Assembly (NCBI GenBank): GCA_035293985.1
Contig: DATGLS010000052.1
Span: 372,001-436,000 of the forward strand
DNA: 64,000 nucleotides
DNA from: JAVDCA01 sp035293985
GTDB lineage: Bacteria > Pseudomonadota > Alphaproteobacteria > Rhizobiales > Xanthobacteraceae
Direction: 5' to 3'
The position numbers were made by a program, and so were the translations under genes. The notes under the pieces were generated by a model. It had not been told where the DNA came from. It saw nothing but the letters and a program-made list of their open reading frames with translations, and did not search any database. This document shows, one piece after another, positions 7,768 to 16,141 of the stretch; position 1 is the first letter of the stretch, and each line of letters begins with the position of its first letter.

Positions 7768-8771
7768 CCGGGTATCCGCTGATCGACATCTATTGTCATA
7801 TTTTTCCCGAGCGCTTCCTCCAGGAGATGATTGCGGTCGCGCCCAACCTCACCAATATCGGCCAGCGGCTGCGCAACGTCAAAAAGCTGTTCGACCTCGA
7901 CCTGCGTTTCCGCGAGATGGACGCGTTCGGCGACTATCGCCAAGTCATCTCGCTACCCAATCCGCCGATCGAGGATCTCGCCAAGGGCGCGCCCGGCCTG
8001 CAGCTTGCGCGCATCGGCAACGACGCCATGGCCGAGCTGTGCCGCAAGCACCCGGAACGTTTCGCCGGCTTCGTCGCCGCGGTCTCGCTCACCGACGTCG
8101 AGGGCTCGCTCGCGGAGACGCGCCGCGCCGTGCACGATCTCGGCGCAAGCGGCATCCAAATCTTCACCAGCATTGCGGGCCGTCCGCTCGACGATCCGGC
8201 GTTCGCGCCGATCTTCGCCGAGCTGGCCAGGCTCGACCTGCCGATCTGGCTGCATCCCGGCCGCACCGCCGCGATGACCGATTATCCGGGCGAGGCGAAG
8301 TCGCGTTACGAGATGTGGTGGTGCTTCGGCTGGCCCTACGATACCTCGGTGGCGATGAGCCGGCTCGTCTTCTCCGGCCTGTTCGATCGGCATCCGGACA
8401 TCAAGATCGTCACCCATCACTGCGGCGGCATGATCCCGTTCTTCGACGGCCGCGTGGGCGCCGGGCTCGAGGTGCTCGGCAGCCGCACCTCGGACGAGGA
8501 CTATTCGAAGGTGCTGAGCGGGCTCAAGCGGCCGCACCTCGACTATTTCCGCGAGTTCTACGCCGACACGGCCATGTTCGGCGGCCAGTACGGCATCGCC
8601 TGCGGCCTGCAATTCTTCGGCGCCGACAAGATCGTGTTCGCGACCGACACGCCGCTCGGCCCGATCAAGCCGACCATCGAGGTGATCGACCGGCTCGGCC
8701 TGAGCGAGGCCGATCGACGCAAGATCTATGTGGGCAATGCGGAGACGCTGTTGGGTCGGAAATTAAGCTGA
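7764..8771 (+). CDS. Amidohydrolase family protein (ACMSD-like)
   Basis: A 335-residue TIM-barrel hydrolase or decarboxylase of the amidohydrolase_2 family, which includes aminocarboxymuconate-semialdehyde and gamma-resorcylate decarboxylases. Metal-site candidates are YCH near the N-terminus (the usual HxH has lost its first His), His in IWLHPGRT, His in IVTHHCGG and Asp in FATDTPLGP. The start was set at the ATG at 7764 because GAGGA lies 5 bp before it and the family begins at IDIYCHIFPE; a longer frame from 7692 would only add low-complexity residues coded by the repeat. It is divergent from the AroE-like gene and followed by a convergent small membrane protein. Substrate unknown. Confidence 0.82.
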   Translation: MTGYPLIDIYCHIFPERFLQEMIAVAPNLTNIGQRLRNVKKLFDLDLRFREMDAFGDYRQVISLPNPPIEDLAKGAPGLQLARIGNDAMAELCRKHPERFAGFVAAVSLTDVEGSLAETRRAVHDLGASGIQIFTSIAGRPLDDPAFAPIFAELARLDLPIWLHPGRTAAMTDYPGEAKSRYEMWWCFGWPYDTSVAMSRLVFSGLFDRHPDIKIVTHHCGGMIPFFDGRVGAGLEVLGSRTSDEDYSKVLSGLKRPHLDYFREFYADTAMFGGQYGIACGLQFFGADKIVFATDTPLGPIKPTIEVIDRLGLSEADRRKIYVGNAETLLGRKLS

Positions 8772-8827
8772 GGCAGGTCACGAATGAGGCGCTTCGCGAT
8801 GCGAACGCGCCAAATTGCTCGGCGATG

Positions 8828-9127
8828 CTATTGCCGCATGTAGCGCCGCATCAAGCCGCCGACGATCGCGGCGACGACGAGCAGGATCGCGACCGGGACC
8901 GCGACGACGAACGCGCCCACCAACATGACGAAGACGAGCGCCGCCAGGGTGCCGATGAGGGCCGCCAGCAGAAGGATACCGACCGGGCCGACCCGGCGCA
9001 CGTAGATGCGGTGCGTGCCATGGACGCTGAAATGCGCCCACGGATCAGGGTGCCCTTGACGCCAGTCGGCAGGTTCCTGACCGGGCGGGATGATTTCCGG
9101 TTCCGTCGGCTGCCTGCGCGTTGACAT
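8828..9127 (-). CDS. Small two-helix membrane protein
   Basis: A 99-residue protein of no recognised family. About 45 polar N-terminal residues rich in proline and charge (PEIIPPGQEPADWRQGHPD) precede two closely spaced hydrophobic helices (from VGILLLAALIGTLAALVFV and AFVVAVPVAILLVVAAIVG), ending in a basic RRYMRQ tail. It probably sits in the inner membrane with both ends on the same side. It is convergent with the amidohydrolase and 82 bp upstream of the flavoprotein operon's 3' end. GGGAG is present upstream of the ATG. Function unknown. Confidence 0.65.
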   Translation of the reverse strand: MSTRRQPTEPEIIPPGQEPADWRQGHPDPWAHFSVHGTHRIYVRRVGPVGILLLAALIGTLAALVFVMLVGAFVVAVPVAILLVVAAIVGGLMRRYMRQ

Positions 9128-9209
9128 CGATCCATGCTCCCGAAGGGGTCGCCCCAGTTGATGTGGGAGGCCGGCGCCGCGGCCGCAACCCGGGTTCCGG
9201 CCTGCGGCG

Positions 9210-10928
9210 TCAGGCCGCCTTCTCGATCAGCGACTCGCCCGGCCGTACGCGCGTGAAGGCGACCGGCGCGGTCTCGACAGTGGGCGCATCGCCTGCGAGC
9301 CGTGTCAATGTATATCGCGACGCCGCGAGGTCGGACGTTGTGGGAAAATCCTCGCGGAAATGCGCGCCGCGGCTGTCGGTGCGCGCCGTGGCGGCGGCGC
9401 AGATCGCGCGGCTCACCAGGATCAGGTTCTCGAGGTTGAGGCGATCCATCCAGGTGAGATTGTAGCGCCGGTCGGTATCGGCGACGCCGCTGGCGGCGAG
9501 GTCGCGCGCGAGCGCATCGAGCGCGGCCGCGCCGCGCGCGAGCGTCGCGGCGGTGCGCAGGATCCCGACATCATTCCACATGACGTCGTAGAGCTTCTCG
9601 CGGATCGCGCCGAGGTCGCCGCGCGAATTGCCGAGCGGCGCAAACGAACGCGCGCGCGCGCGTTCGAGGACGGCCGGGTCCGGATCGGGCAAGACAGCAG
9701 CGCGATTGGTCTTTGCCGCCATCGAGGCGCCGGCAACGCCGCCGAACACGGTCGAGTTGGCGACGCCGTTGCCGCCGAGGCGGTTCGCGCCGTGCACACC
9801 GCCGGTGTCCTCGCCGGCCGCGAACAGGCGCGGCATCGGCGTCGTGCAGTCGGGCGCGAACACGAGGCCGCCCATCATGTAGTGCGCGGTCGGGATCACC
9901 TCGACGCGGCCGCCGGCGAGATCGAAGCCGCAGTCGGCGCAGCGCTCGACCATGCCCTTGAAGTCGCGCCGCACCTTGGCGGGGCCGAGATGCCCCATCT
10001 CGATGTAGACGCCGCCATGCGGGCTCGCGAAGCCCGAGCGGATGCGGTCCTGGATGGCGCGGCTGACGATGTCGCGGGTCGCCCGCTCGCCGCGCGGGTC
10101 GTACTTGAACATGAAGCGCTCACCGGTGCGGTCGGTGAGATAGCCGCCGGCGCCGCGCAGACCCTCCTCCAGCACGGTGCCGGTCATGCGCGTGCCCTCG
10201 CCGGCAAGCAGGCCGGTGGGATGGAACTGGACCATCTCGATGTCGCGCAGCGGCAGGCTGGCGCGCAGCGCCATCGCCATGCCGTCGCACGACTTGTCCC
10301 CCGACGGCGTGTGATATTTGTACATGGTCGGACCGCCGCCGGTCGCGAGCAAGGTCGCGCGCGCTCGCACGAACAGCGGCTCGCCGGTGCGCATGTCGAG
10401 CATGTAGACGCCGGCAAGCCCGGAGCCGTCGGCGGCCGGGATGAGATCGATGGCGCGATGATCCTCGAGCCGGCGCACGTCGCGCCGCCACACCTGCTCG
10501 GCCAGCCGGTTGATGATCTCGATGCCGGTGAGGTCGCCTTTGTGCACCGTGCGGTCGAAGGTCTGGCCCGCGAAGGCCTTCTGGTGGACGGTGCCGTCGG
10601 GGTTGCGGTCGAAGAAGCAGCCGAGCTCGTTCTCGAGCTCGCGGATGCGGATCGGCGCGGTGGTCACCAGCAGCCAGGCGAGATCCTGGTCATTGAGCCA
10701 GGCGCCGCCCTCGATCGTGTCCATGAAATGGCGCTCGATCGAATCTTCCTTGGCAAGCGCGACGTTGTAGCCGCCCTGCACCATGCGGGTGCAGCCGCAT
10801 TTTCCCAGCAGGCCCTTGACCGCGATGGTCACGTCGAGGGCCGGATCGGCCTTCTTGGCATGCAGCGCCGCGAACAGCCCGGCGCCGCCGGCGCCGAGGA
10901 TGAGAATGTCGGTATCGAGCCGGTTCAT
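9210..10928 (-). CDS. Fumarate reductase/succinate dehydrogenase-type flavoprotein subunit
   Basis: A 572-residue FAD-binding protein. ILILGAGGAGLFAALHA near the N-terminus binds the ADP part of FAD. The capping domain carries HPTGLLAGEGTRMTGTVLEE and the active-site arginine region GERATRDIVSRAIQ, and the FAD closing motif is LFAAGEDTGGVHGANRLGGN. This is the SdhA/FrdA/NadB group; absence of a long NadB-like tail and the neighbours favour a fumarate reductase or succinate dehydrogenase. Its ATG overlaps the stop of the upstream fumarase beta gene (ATGA), so the two are translationally coupled. Iron-sulfur and membrane partners are not in this operon but 7 kb away on the same strand. The substrate could be fumarate or a related unsaturated or saturated diacid. 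Confidence 0.85.
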   Translation of the reverse strand: MNRLDTDILILGAGGAGLFAALHAKKADPALDVTIAVKGLLGKCGCTRMVQGGYNVALAKEDSIERHFMDTIEGGAWLNDQDLAWLLVTTAPIRIRELENELGCFFDRNPDGTVHQKAFAGQTFDRTVHKGDLTGIEIINRLAEQVWRRDVRRLEDHRAIDLIPAADGSGLAGVYMLDMRTGEPLFVRARATLLATGGGPTMYKYHTPSGDKSCDGMAMALRASLPLRDIEMVQFHPTGLLAGEGTRMTGTVLEEGLRGAGGYLTDRTGERFMFKYDPRGERATRDIVSRAIQDRIRSGFASPHGGVYIEMGHLGPAKVRRDFKGMVERCADCGFDLAGGRVEVIPTAHYMMGGLVFAPDCTTPMPRLFAAGEDTGGVHGANRLGGNGVANSTVFGGVAGASMAAKTNRAAVLPDPDPAVLERARARSFAPLGNSRGDLGAIREKLYDVMWNDVGILRTAATLARGAAALDALARDLAASGVADTDRRYNLTWMDRLNLENLILVSRAICAAATARTDSRGAHFREDFPTTSDLAASRYTLTRLAGDAPTVETAPVAFTRVRPGESLIEKAA

Positions 10929-11548
10929 GCGCGCGCCGGCCCCGACGCTCCGAGCTTCGCCAGCACGGCGTCGCGTCGCGACAGCGCCGCGGCGTTCACG
11001 TCCGCATGCAGCGAGCCGCCGTGCGCGTCCATGCTCACCAGCAGCGGACCGAAGCCCTTGATGCGGAACTTCCACAGGGACTCGGGATGCAGGTCGTCCA
11101 TGTCGACGTCTTCGATCGCCTCGATCCACGTGGTCTCGAGGGCCGCGGCACCGCCGACCACCGCCAGATACACGCCGCCGAGGTCGCGCAGCGCGTCGAG
11201 CGTGCCCTGCCCCATGCCGCCCTTGCCGATGATGATGCGCACGCCGTCGCGCTGCATCAGAGGGCGGGTGAAGCGCTCCATGCGCATCGACGTGGTGGTG
11301 CCGATGCACACCGGCTCGTAGGGGCAGGCGTTGCTCGGCCGCGGATCGACCTTGCGCACGTTCGGCGCCGTGTGCACGACGGCGTGGCCGCGCAAATCGA
11401 AGCGCGTGGTGCGGCCGCGGTCGAACATCGCGATCAAGGTCGCATCGCGGATGCCGAACAGCGTCCTCTCCAGCGTGACGGTGTCGCCGACCTTGAGCGC
11501 GCGCACCTGCGCGTCGCTCACCGGCATATCGAGCGTGTAATGGGCCAT
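10925..11548 (-). CDS. Class I fumarase/tartrate dehydratase, beta subunit
   Basis: A 207-residue protein matching the C-terminal half of class I fumarases (FumA C-terminus, TtdB). Landmarks are VGDTVTLERTLFGIRDAT near the start, GHAVVHTAPNVRKVDP, GTTTSMRMERF, and the IIIGKGGMGQGTLDAL swivel-domain glycine motif followed by AVVGGAAAL. Together with the alpha subunit encoded 7 bp upstream it should form an iron-sulfur hydro-lyase that adds or removes water from a dicarboxylic acid. Its stop overlaps the start of the flavoprotein gene, so hydratase and flavoprotein are made together. L-tartrate dehydratase or a mesaconate-type hydratase are alternatives to fumarase. Confidence 0.88.
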   Translation of the reverse strand: MAHYTLDMPVSDAQVRALKVGDTVTLERTLFGIRDATLIAMFDRGRTTRFDLRGHAVVHTAPNVRKVDPRPSNACPYEPVCIGTTTSMRMERFTRPLMQRDGVRIIIGKGGMGQGTLDALRDLGGVYLAVVGGAAALETTWIEAIEDVDMDDLHPESLWKFRIKGFGPLLVSMDAHGGSLHADVNAAALSRRDAVLAKLGASGPARA

Positions 11549-11555
11549 GGCGGGC

Positions 11556-12428
11556 TCAGATGAAGGACACGCCGCCAGGCGTGATCAGCCCGACCGCCCG
11601 GCGCGCCGAGTGGCATTGGATGTTCACGGCGACCGGGTTCATGGTGATGTGGGTCGCGGCGACCTCCACATGCACGCGGAACGAGGTGCCGCGCCCGCCG
11701 AGCCCTTGCGGCCCGATGCCGAGCTCGTTAACGGCCTCGCTCAGCTCCGCCTCGATCTTCGCGCCTTCCGGATCGGCGCACGTGGTGCCGAGCGGACGCG
11801 TCGCCGCCACTTTCGCGAGATGCATGCATAGATCCGACGTGCCGCCCACGCCGACGCCGACGATGGTCGGCGGGCAGACGCGGCCACCGCATTCGATCAC
11901 CCGGTCGATGACGAAGCGCTTGATCGCGCCCACACCGTCCGCCGGGATCAGCATCTGCAGGAACGAGCCGTTCTCCGAGCCCGAGCCCTTCGGGATCATC
12001 TCGATCGCCACCGTCTCGTCGCGCGCGTCGAAATCCACATTGATGATCGGGATACGCACGCCGCACGAGGTCTGCTCGTTCTTGCGGGTGATCGGGTGCA
12101 CGACCGAGGAGCGCAAGGGGTGCTCGCGCGTCGCCCGCTCGCAGCCGAGACGGATGGCGGCGATGAGCGCGACGCCGTCGAAATCGACGTTGCGGCCGAT
12201 CGTCACGTTGTAGATCGGAATGCCGGTGTCCTGGCAAAGGAGGTTGTTGGTGCGCTCGGCGACCGCGATGTTCTGCACCATGGTGCCGAGGATGGTGCGC
12301 GCGGTCGCATCGGTCTCGGCGGCGCTGAGGCGCTCGAAGCCGCGCTTGATGTCGGGCGGCAGCAGCTTGAGGGCGCGCACATAGAGCGCCTTGGCGAGCT
12401 CCTCGACTTCCTTGGGATCGAGCTGCAT
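11556..12428 (-). CDS. Class I fumarase/tartrate dehydratase, alpha subunit
   Basis: A 290-residue subunit of a [4Fe-4S] hydro-lyase. The three expected cluster cysteines are visible: C65 in LLCQDTG, C185 in RVCPPTIVG and C201 in TSDLCMHLAK. Other family motifs are RSSVVHPITRKNEQTSCG and KGSGSENGSFLQM. The cluster would bind the hydroxyl and carboxyl of malate, tartrate or a similar acid. The gene is second in a four-gene operon: TSUP permease, alpha, beta, flavoprotein, with gaps of 24 bp, 7 bp and an overlap. Separate alpha and beta chains are common in Alphaproteobacteria and Archaea, whereas FumA/FumB of E. coli are fused. Confidence 0.9.
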   Translation of the reverse strand: MQLDPKEVEELAKALYVRALKLLPPDIKRGFERLSAAETDATARTILGTMVQNIAVAERTNNLLCQDTGIPIYNVTIGRNVDFDGVALIAAIRLGCERATREHPLRSSVVHPITRKNEQTSCGVRIPIINVDFDARDETVAIEMIPKGSGSENGSFLQMLIPADGVGAIKRFVIDRVIECGGRVCPPTIVGVGVGGTSDLCMHLAKVAATRPLGTTCADPEGAKIEAELSEAVNELGIGPQGLGGRGTSFRVHVEVAATHITMNPVAVNIQCHSARRAVGLITPGGVSFI

Positions 12429-12452
12429 GCGTTGTTCTTTCCGTCGCGCTTC

Positions 12453-13184
12453 CTACAGCACCAGCATGGCGCCGGACACCGCGATCATCAAGGCCAGCAC
12501 CTGGCGAAACCGGCGTTCGTCGAGGCGCCCGAAAACAAGCCACCCGAGCCAGGCGCCGGCGAGCAGCGCCGGCAGCGCCGCGGCGATCAGCACGAGCGAC
12601 GTCGGATCGAACGTGACGAGGCCGGCCGCAATCAACGTAGCAACTTGCATGACCAGGATGAAGGGTTGGTAGACCCCACGCGCGGCCTCCTTCGGCCAGC
12701 CGCGCAGCTGAGTCCAGATGGTCGGCAGGACGCCCGAGTAGCCGCCGAGCCCACCCAGGATGCCGGAGAGAAACCCGACCGCGGCATCCGCGGCGCGGCC
12801 GCCATGGGCGATCTTCGGCAGCTGCGGCGTCAGCAGCGCGTAGAGGCCATAGGCGACGAGAAAGACGCCGAGCGCGACCTTGATCACGTGCTGATCGAGG
12901 CGGGTGAGCACATAAATGCCGATCGGCACGCCGGCGAGGCCGGCGATGATGAAGGGCGCGAGCCGGCGCGGATCGATATTCGCGCGAATGCGCCAGATGA
13001 TGCCGATGTGCAGAATGGTGCCGCAGGCGGCGACGAGAAACGTCGCATGCAGCGGATCGAGCACGTGCAGCCACAGCGCGCTCGCGGCGAGCGCGAAGGC
13101 GAAGCCGGCAGCGCCGATCGCGAGCGCGCCGAGGAAGGCGCCGAGCCACACCAAGGCGAGAACCTCGATCGTGATGGCCGCCAC
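12453..13184 (-). CDS. TSUP (TauE/SafE) family permease
   Basis: A 243-residue polytopic inner-membrane protein with about eight hydrophobic segments and the two-fold internal repeat of the TauE/SafE group (GAFLGALAIGAAGFAFAL near the N-terminus, then GFLSGILGGLGGYSGVLPTI in the middle). The family moves sulfite, sulfoacetate or other organosulfur and carboxylate anions. It is the first gene of the fumarase/flavoprotein operon and is divergent from a TctC receptor gene across 157 bp. Its cargo could be the acid used by this operon, or sulfite released by the suy operon 6 kb away; the sequence does not decide. Confidence 0.82.
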   Translation of the reverse strand: MAAITIEVLALVWLGAFLGALAIGAAGFAFALAASALWLHVLDPLHATFLVAACGTILHIGIIWRIRANIDPRRLAPFIIAGLAGVPIGIYVLTRLDQHVIKVALGVFLVAYGLYALLTPQLPKIAHGGRAADAAVGFLSGILGGLGGYSGVLPTIWTQLRGWPKEAARGVYQPFILVMQVATLIAAGLVTFDPTSLVLIAAALPALLAGAWLGWLVFGRLDERRFRQVLALMIAVSGAMLVL

Positions 13185-13341
13185 GGCTGCTCACCCAGCC
13201 GCGGTGCAGCAAACCGCGCGTGAGGCGGTGCGGCATCGCGTTCCATGCCATGTATGGCAAGCGCCGAGCATGGCCGGTAGTATTGGCGGCGGGGATGCAA
13301 AACAACAAGCGCCGCCTCGATCGGCGCCGACGGGAGGAACA

Positions 13342-14316
13342 ATGCGTTGCGCGAAACTCGCCGCCCTGCTGGCGGCCGCATTCCTCGCCGCCGCCGCGCC
13401 CGCCGCGGCGCAGCAATATCCGCAGCGCGCGATCACGATCGTGGTGCCGTTCGCGGCCGGCGGCCCGACCGACGTGCTCGCCCGCGTGCTCGGCGACCAC
13501 ATGAGCCGCACCCTGGGGCAGCCCGTGATCGTGGAGGACGTGACCGGCGCCGGCGGCACCATCGGCGCGACGCGCGTCGCCAAGGCGGCGCCCGACGGCT
13601 ACACGCTGGTGCTGGGAAATATCGGCACGCATGCGGCGAGCGTCGGTCTCTACAAGAACCTCGTCTACGATCCGCGCACCAGCTTCGAGCCGATCATGGT
13701 GGTCGCCACCACGCCGATGGTGCTGACCGTCAAGAAGGACCTGGCGGTCAAAACGCTGCCGGACGTTGTCGCGCTGGCGAAGCAGCGCAGGATCACCATG
13801 GGCAGCGCCGGCACCGGCTCGAGCTCGCATTTGACCCTGCTCCTGTTCCAAAGCCTTGCCGGCGTGCAAGTTCAGCACGTGCCTTACCGCGGTCTCTCGC
13901 AAGCCGAGAACGATCTGCTGGCGGGACAGATCGAGACGCTATTCGACCAGGTGATCTCGGCGAGCCCGCAAATCCTCGCCGGTGGCGTGAAGCCGATCGT
14001 GGTCACGGCGCCCGAGCGCGCCAAGGCCATCCCGAATGTGCCGACCGCGGCCGAAGCCGGCATGCCCGACCTCATCACCATCACGTGGACGGCGATGTTC
14101 GCGCCCAAGGGCACGCCGCAGCCCATCATCGCCAAGCTCAATCACGCGCTCGACGCCGCGATGCGCGACCCCGCGCTCGCCAAGCGCCTGGACGAGCTCG
14201 GCGCCGACCTGCCGAAACCGGGCGACGAGCGCAGGCCCGAATACCTCGGCAAGCTCGTCGCCTCCGAGGTCGCCAAGTGGACGCCGTTGATCCGTGCGGC
14301 CGGCGTTGCGCAGTAG
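13342..14316 (+). CDS. TctC/Bug-type periplasmic solute receptor
   Basis: A 324-residue tripartite tricarboxylate transporter receptor. A signal peptide (MRCAKLAALLAAAFLAAAAP, ending AAAQQYP) precedes the Bug fold, with ITIVVPFAAGGPTDVLAR, the APDGYTLV loop and the central AGTGSSSHLT carboxylate-binding region. ATG 13342 has GGGAGG 6 bp upstream; longer frames upstream were rejected because they lack a signal peptide. It ends 3 bp before the aconitase X gene, so it most likely brings that enzyme's substrate, perhaps a hydroxylated proline or an organic acid, to an unlinked TctAB permease. No TctA or TctB is in the window. Confidence 0.9.
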   Translation: MRCAKLAALLAAAFLAAAAPAAAQQYPQRAITIVVPFAAGGPTDVLARVLGDHMSRTLGQPVIVEDVTGAGGTIGATRVAKAAPDGYTLVLGNIGTHAASVGLYKNLVYDPRTSFEPIMVVATTPMVLTVKKDLAVKTLPDVVALAKQRRITMGSAGTGSSSHLTLLLFQSLAGVQVQHVPYRGLSQAENDLLAGQIETLFDQVISASPQILAGGVKPIVVTAPERAKAIPNVPTAAEAGMPDLITITWTAMFAPKGTPQPIIAKLNHALDAAMRDPALAKRLDELGADLPKPGDERRPEYLGKLVASEVAKWTPLIRAAGVAQ

Positions 14317-14319
14317 ACC

Positions 14320-15561
14320 ATGCGGCTCAGCGACGAAGAGGAGGCGATGCGCGCCGGGGCGTTCGGCCCGGCCGTGCAATGGGCGATCGATCACCAGATC
14401 CGCGTCGGCCGCTATCTCGGTGCGGAGGATTTCGTGGCGGTCACCCAGGCGCACATCATGGCGGATACCGAGTCGCTCGGCGTCGCCGGCGTCGACTGGC
14501 TCGAGGGGTGGGCCCGACTGCCGGAGAAGCAGCGGCGCGTGCGCGTGCCGACCATCACGGATCCGCGCGGCACCGATTTTGCGGCCGCGCGGCGGCTCAA
14601 GCATCAGCCGTGGATGCTCGCGCTCGAGCGACGCGCCATCGCGGCGTTCGAGGCGCTCGGCGTGCTGATGACCGACACCTGCATCAACTATCAGACCATC
14701 ATGCCGCCGGTGCGCGGCGAGCATGTGGCCTATGGCGACACCGGCGTCGTGATCTATTCCAACAGCGTGTGTGGTGCCCGCTCGAACTTCGAGGGAGGAC
14801 CGTCGGCGCTCAGCGCCGGCCTCACCGGCCGCACGCCGCGCTACGGCTATCATCTCGATGAGCGGCGGCGCGCGACGCTGCTGGTGCAGGTCGGCGCGAC
14901 GCCGCGCGACCTCAACGACTGGGGCGCGCTCGGCGGCATCGTCGGCCGGCTCGCCGGCGATTACTGGCAGGTGCCCGCGGTGGTCGGGCTCGAGCGCGTG
15001 CCCGGCTCGGACGAGATGAAGCATTTCGGCGCCGCGGCCGCGAGCTACGGCTCGGTCGCGCTCTTTCACATGGTCGGCATCACGCCGGAGGCGCAGCGGC
15101 TCGAGGACGTGATCCCCGTGGGCGATATCCGCACCCACGACGTCGGCGAAGCCGACATCCGCGCATTCCAGACCGCCTACGCCAAGGAGATCGACACGGT
15201 CGACCTCGTGGTGTTCTCGGCGCCGCAGCTGAGCCTGGTCGAGATGCGGCAGGTGGCCGACCTGCTCGATGGACGCCGTGCGACCATTCCGCTGCTCGCG
15301 ATCACCAGCCCGCAGGTGAAGCCCGACGCCGATCGCATGGGCCTGACCCGCCGCATCGAGGCGGCGGGCGGTACCGTCCTCGCCGGCATGTGCTTCTACC
15401 AGAGCTATGCGCGGGAGATGGCCGAGGCGAACGGGTGGAAGCGGCTCGCCACCAACTCGGCCAAGCTCACCAACATAATCGGCGGCTACGGCTACCGCCC
15501 GGCGCTGATGTCGATGGAAGCCTGCGTCGCGGCGGCCTGCGCGGGCGGGAGGATCGCGTGA
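14320..15561 (+). CDS. Aconitase X catalytic (large) subunit
   Basis: A 413-residue AcnX_c (formerly DUF521) protein, a dehydratase of the aconitase superfamily. Three cysteines placed to hold an iron-sulfur cluster are C121 (TCINYQ), C151 (NSVCGARSNFEGG) and C358 (AGMCFYQS). The family includes cis-3-hydroxy-L-proline dehydratase of bacteria and mevalonate-5-phosphate dehydratase of archaea. Here the bacterial two-subunit form is seen: the swivel domain is a separate gene overlapping the stop (GTGA). No isoprenoid or proline-metabolism gene is adjacent, so the substrate is open; cis-3-hydroxyproline is the best guess from the family. The TctC receptor 3 bp upstream is likely its uptake partner. 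Confidence 0.87.
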   Translation: MRLSDEEEAMRAGAFGPAVQWAIDHQIRVGRYLGAEDFVAVTQAHIMADTESLGVAGVDWLEGWARLPEKQRRVRVPTITDPRGTDFAAARRLKHQPWMLALERRAIAAFEALGVLMTDTCINYQTIMPPVRGEHVAYGDTGVVIYSNSVCGARSNFEGGPSALSAGLTGRTPRYGYHLDERRRATLLVQVGATPRDLNDWGALGGIVGRLAGDYWQVPAVVGLERVPGSDEMKHFGAAAASYGSVALFHMVGITPEAQRLEDVIPVGDIRTHDVGEADIRAFQTAYAKEIDTVDLVVFSAPQLSLVEMRQVADLLDGRRATIPLLAITSPQVKPDADRMGLTRRIEAAGGTVLAGMCFYQSYAREMAEANGWKRLATNSAKLTNIIGGYGYRPALMSMEACVAAACAGGRIA

Positions 15562-15971
15562 GCGGGCCGGTGTTCTACGCGACGGCCGGGATGGGCGCCA
15601 AGGTGCGCGCACCGGCGCTCGTCGCCAAGGACGGCTTCTCGGCGCGCTACGACCTCGACCGCATCAAGGGGGTGTTCTCGCGCCCGCAGCACAGATTGGC
15701 CGGCGAGAGCTACGTCGGCCGCGTGCTGGTGCTCGATGCCGCGAAGGGCGGCGTCGCCACCGCCTGGATGCTCTACGAAATGAAATCGCGCGGCGTGATG
15801 CCGGCCGCCCTGGTGCTCAACGCGGTCAATCCGATCATGGCGCAGGGCGCCGCGCTCGCCGACTTCACGATGATCTCCGGGTTCGAGCAGGACATCACCC
15901 AGGCGATCGCGAACGGCGCGATGGTCGAGGTCGACCCGACCGGCGAGCGGCCGTGCATTCGGGTGCTGTGA
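15558..15971 (+). CDS. Aconitase X swivel (small) subunit
   Basis: A 137-residue DUF126/AcnX_swivel protein that completes the active site of the large subunit. It has the family core: DRIKGVFSRPQHRLAGESYVG-type start, GGVATAWMLYEM, and LVLNAVNPIMAQGAALA. Translation starts at GTG 15558, inside the last codons of the large subunit (the GTGA overlap), with GGGAGGA 6 bp upstream. Three genes (receptor, large, small) form one operon. The 170 bp that follow hold no feature I can support. Confidence 0.87.
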   Translation: MSGPVFYATAGMGAKVRAPALVAKDGFSARYDLDRIKGVFSRPQHRLAGESYVGRVLVLDAAKGGVATAWMLYEMKSRGVMPAALVLNAVNPIMAQGAALADFTMISGFEQDITQAIANGAMVEVDPTGERPCIRVL

Positions 15972-16141
15972 TCGGGCTCATCCCAGCGCGTACGGCGGAA
16001 CCCGATGCGACGCGCGGTTGGGTCGCACAGAGATGCTCAAATTTGCAGCTATTCGCTCGTTCGCAAGGGCGGCCGAGATGATATGATGCCCGCACATCGA
16101 CTGGACTACCTGTGCGAGTTTGGTCGTGTAGGGGCGTACTG

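Noticed and set aside
9210..10928. Flavoprotein as L-aspartate oxidase (NadB)
   Set aside because: No nadA or nadC is near and it is coupled to fumarase subunits; iron-sulfur and anchor subunits of the succinate dehydrogenase type lie close by.
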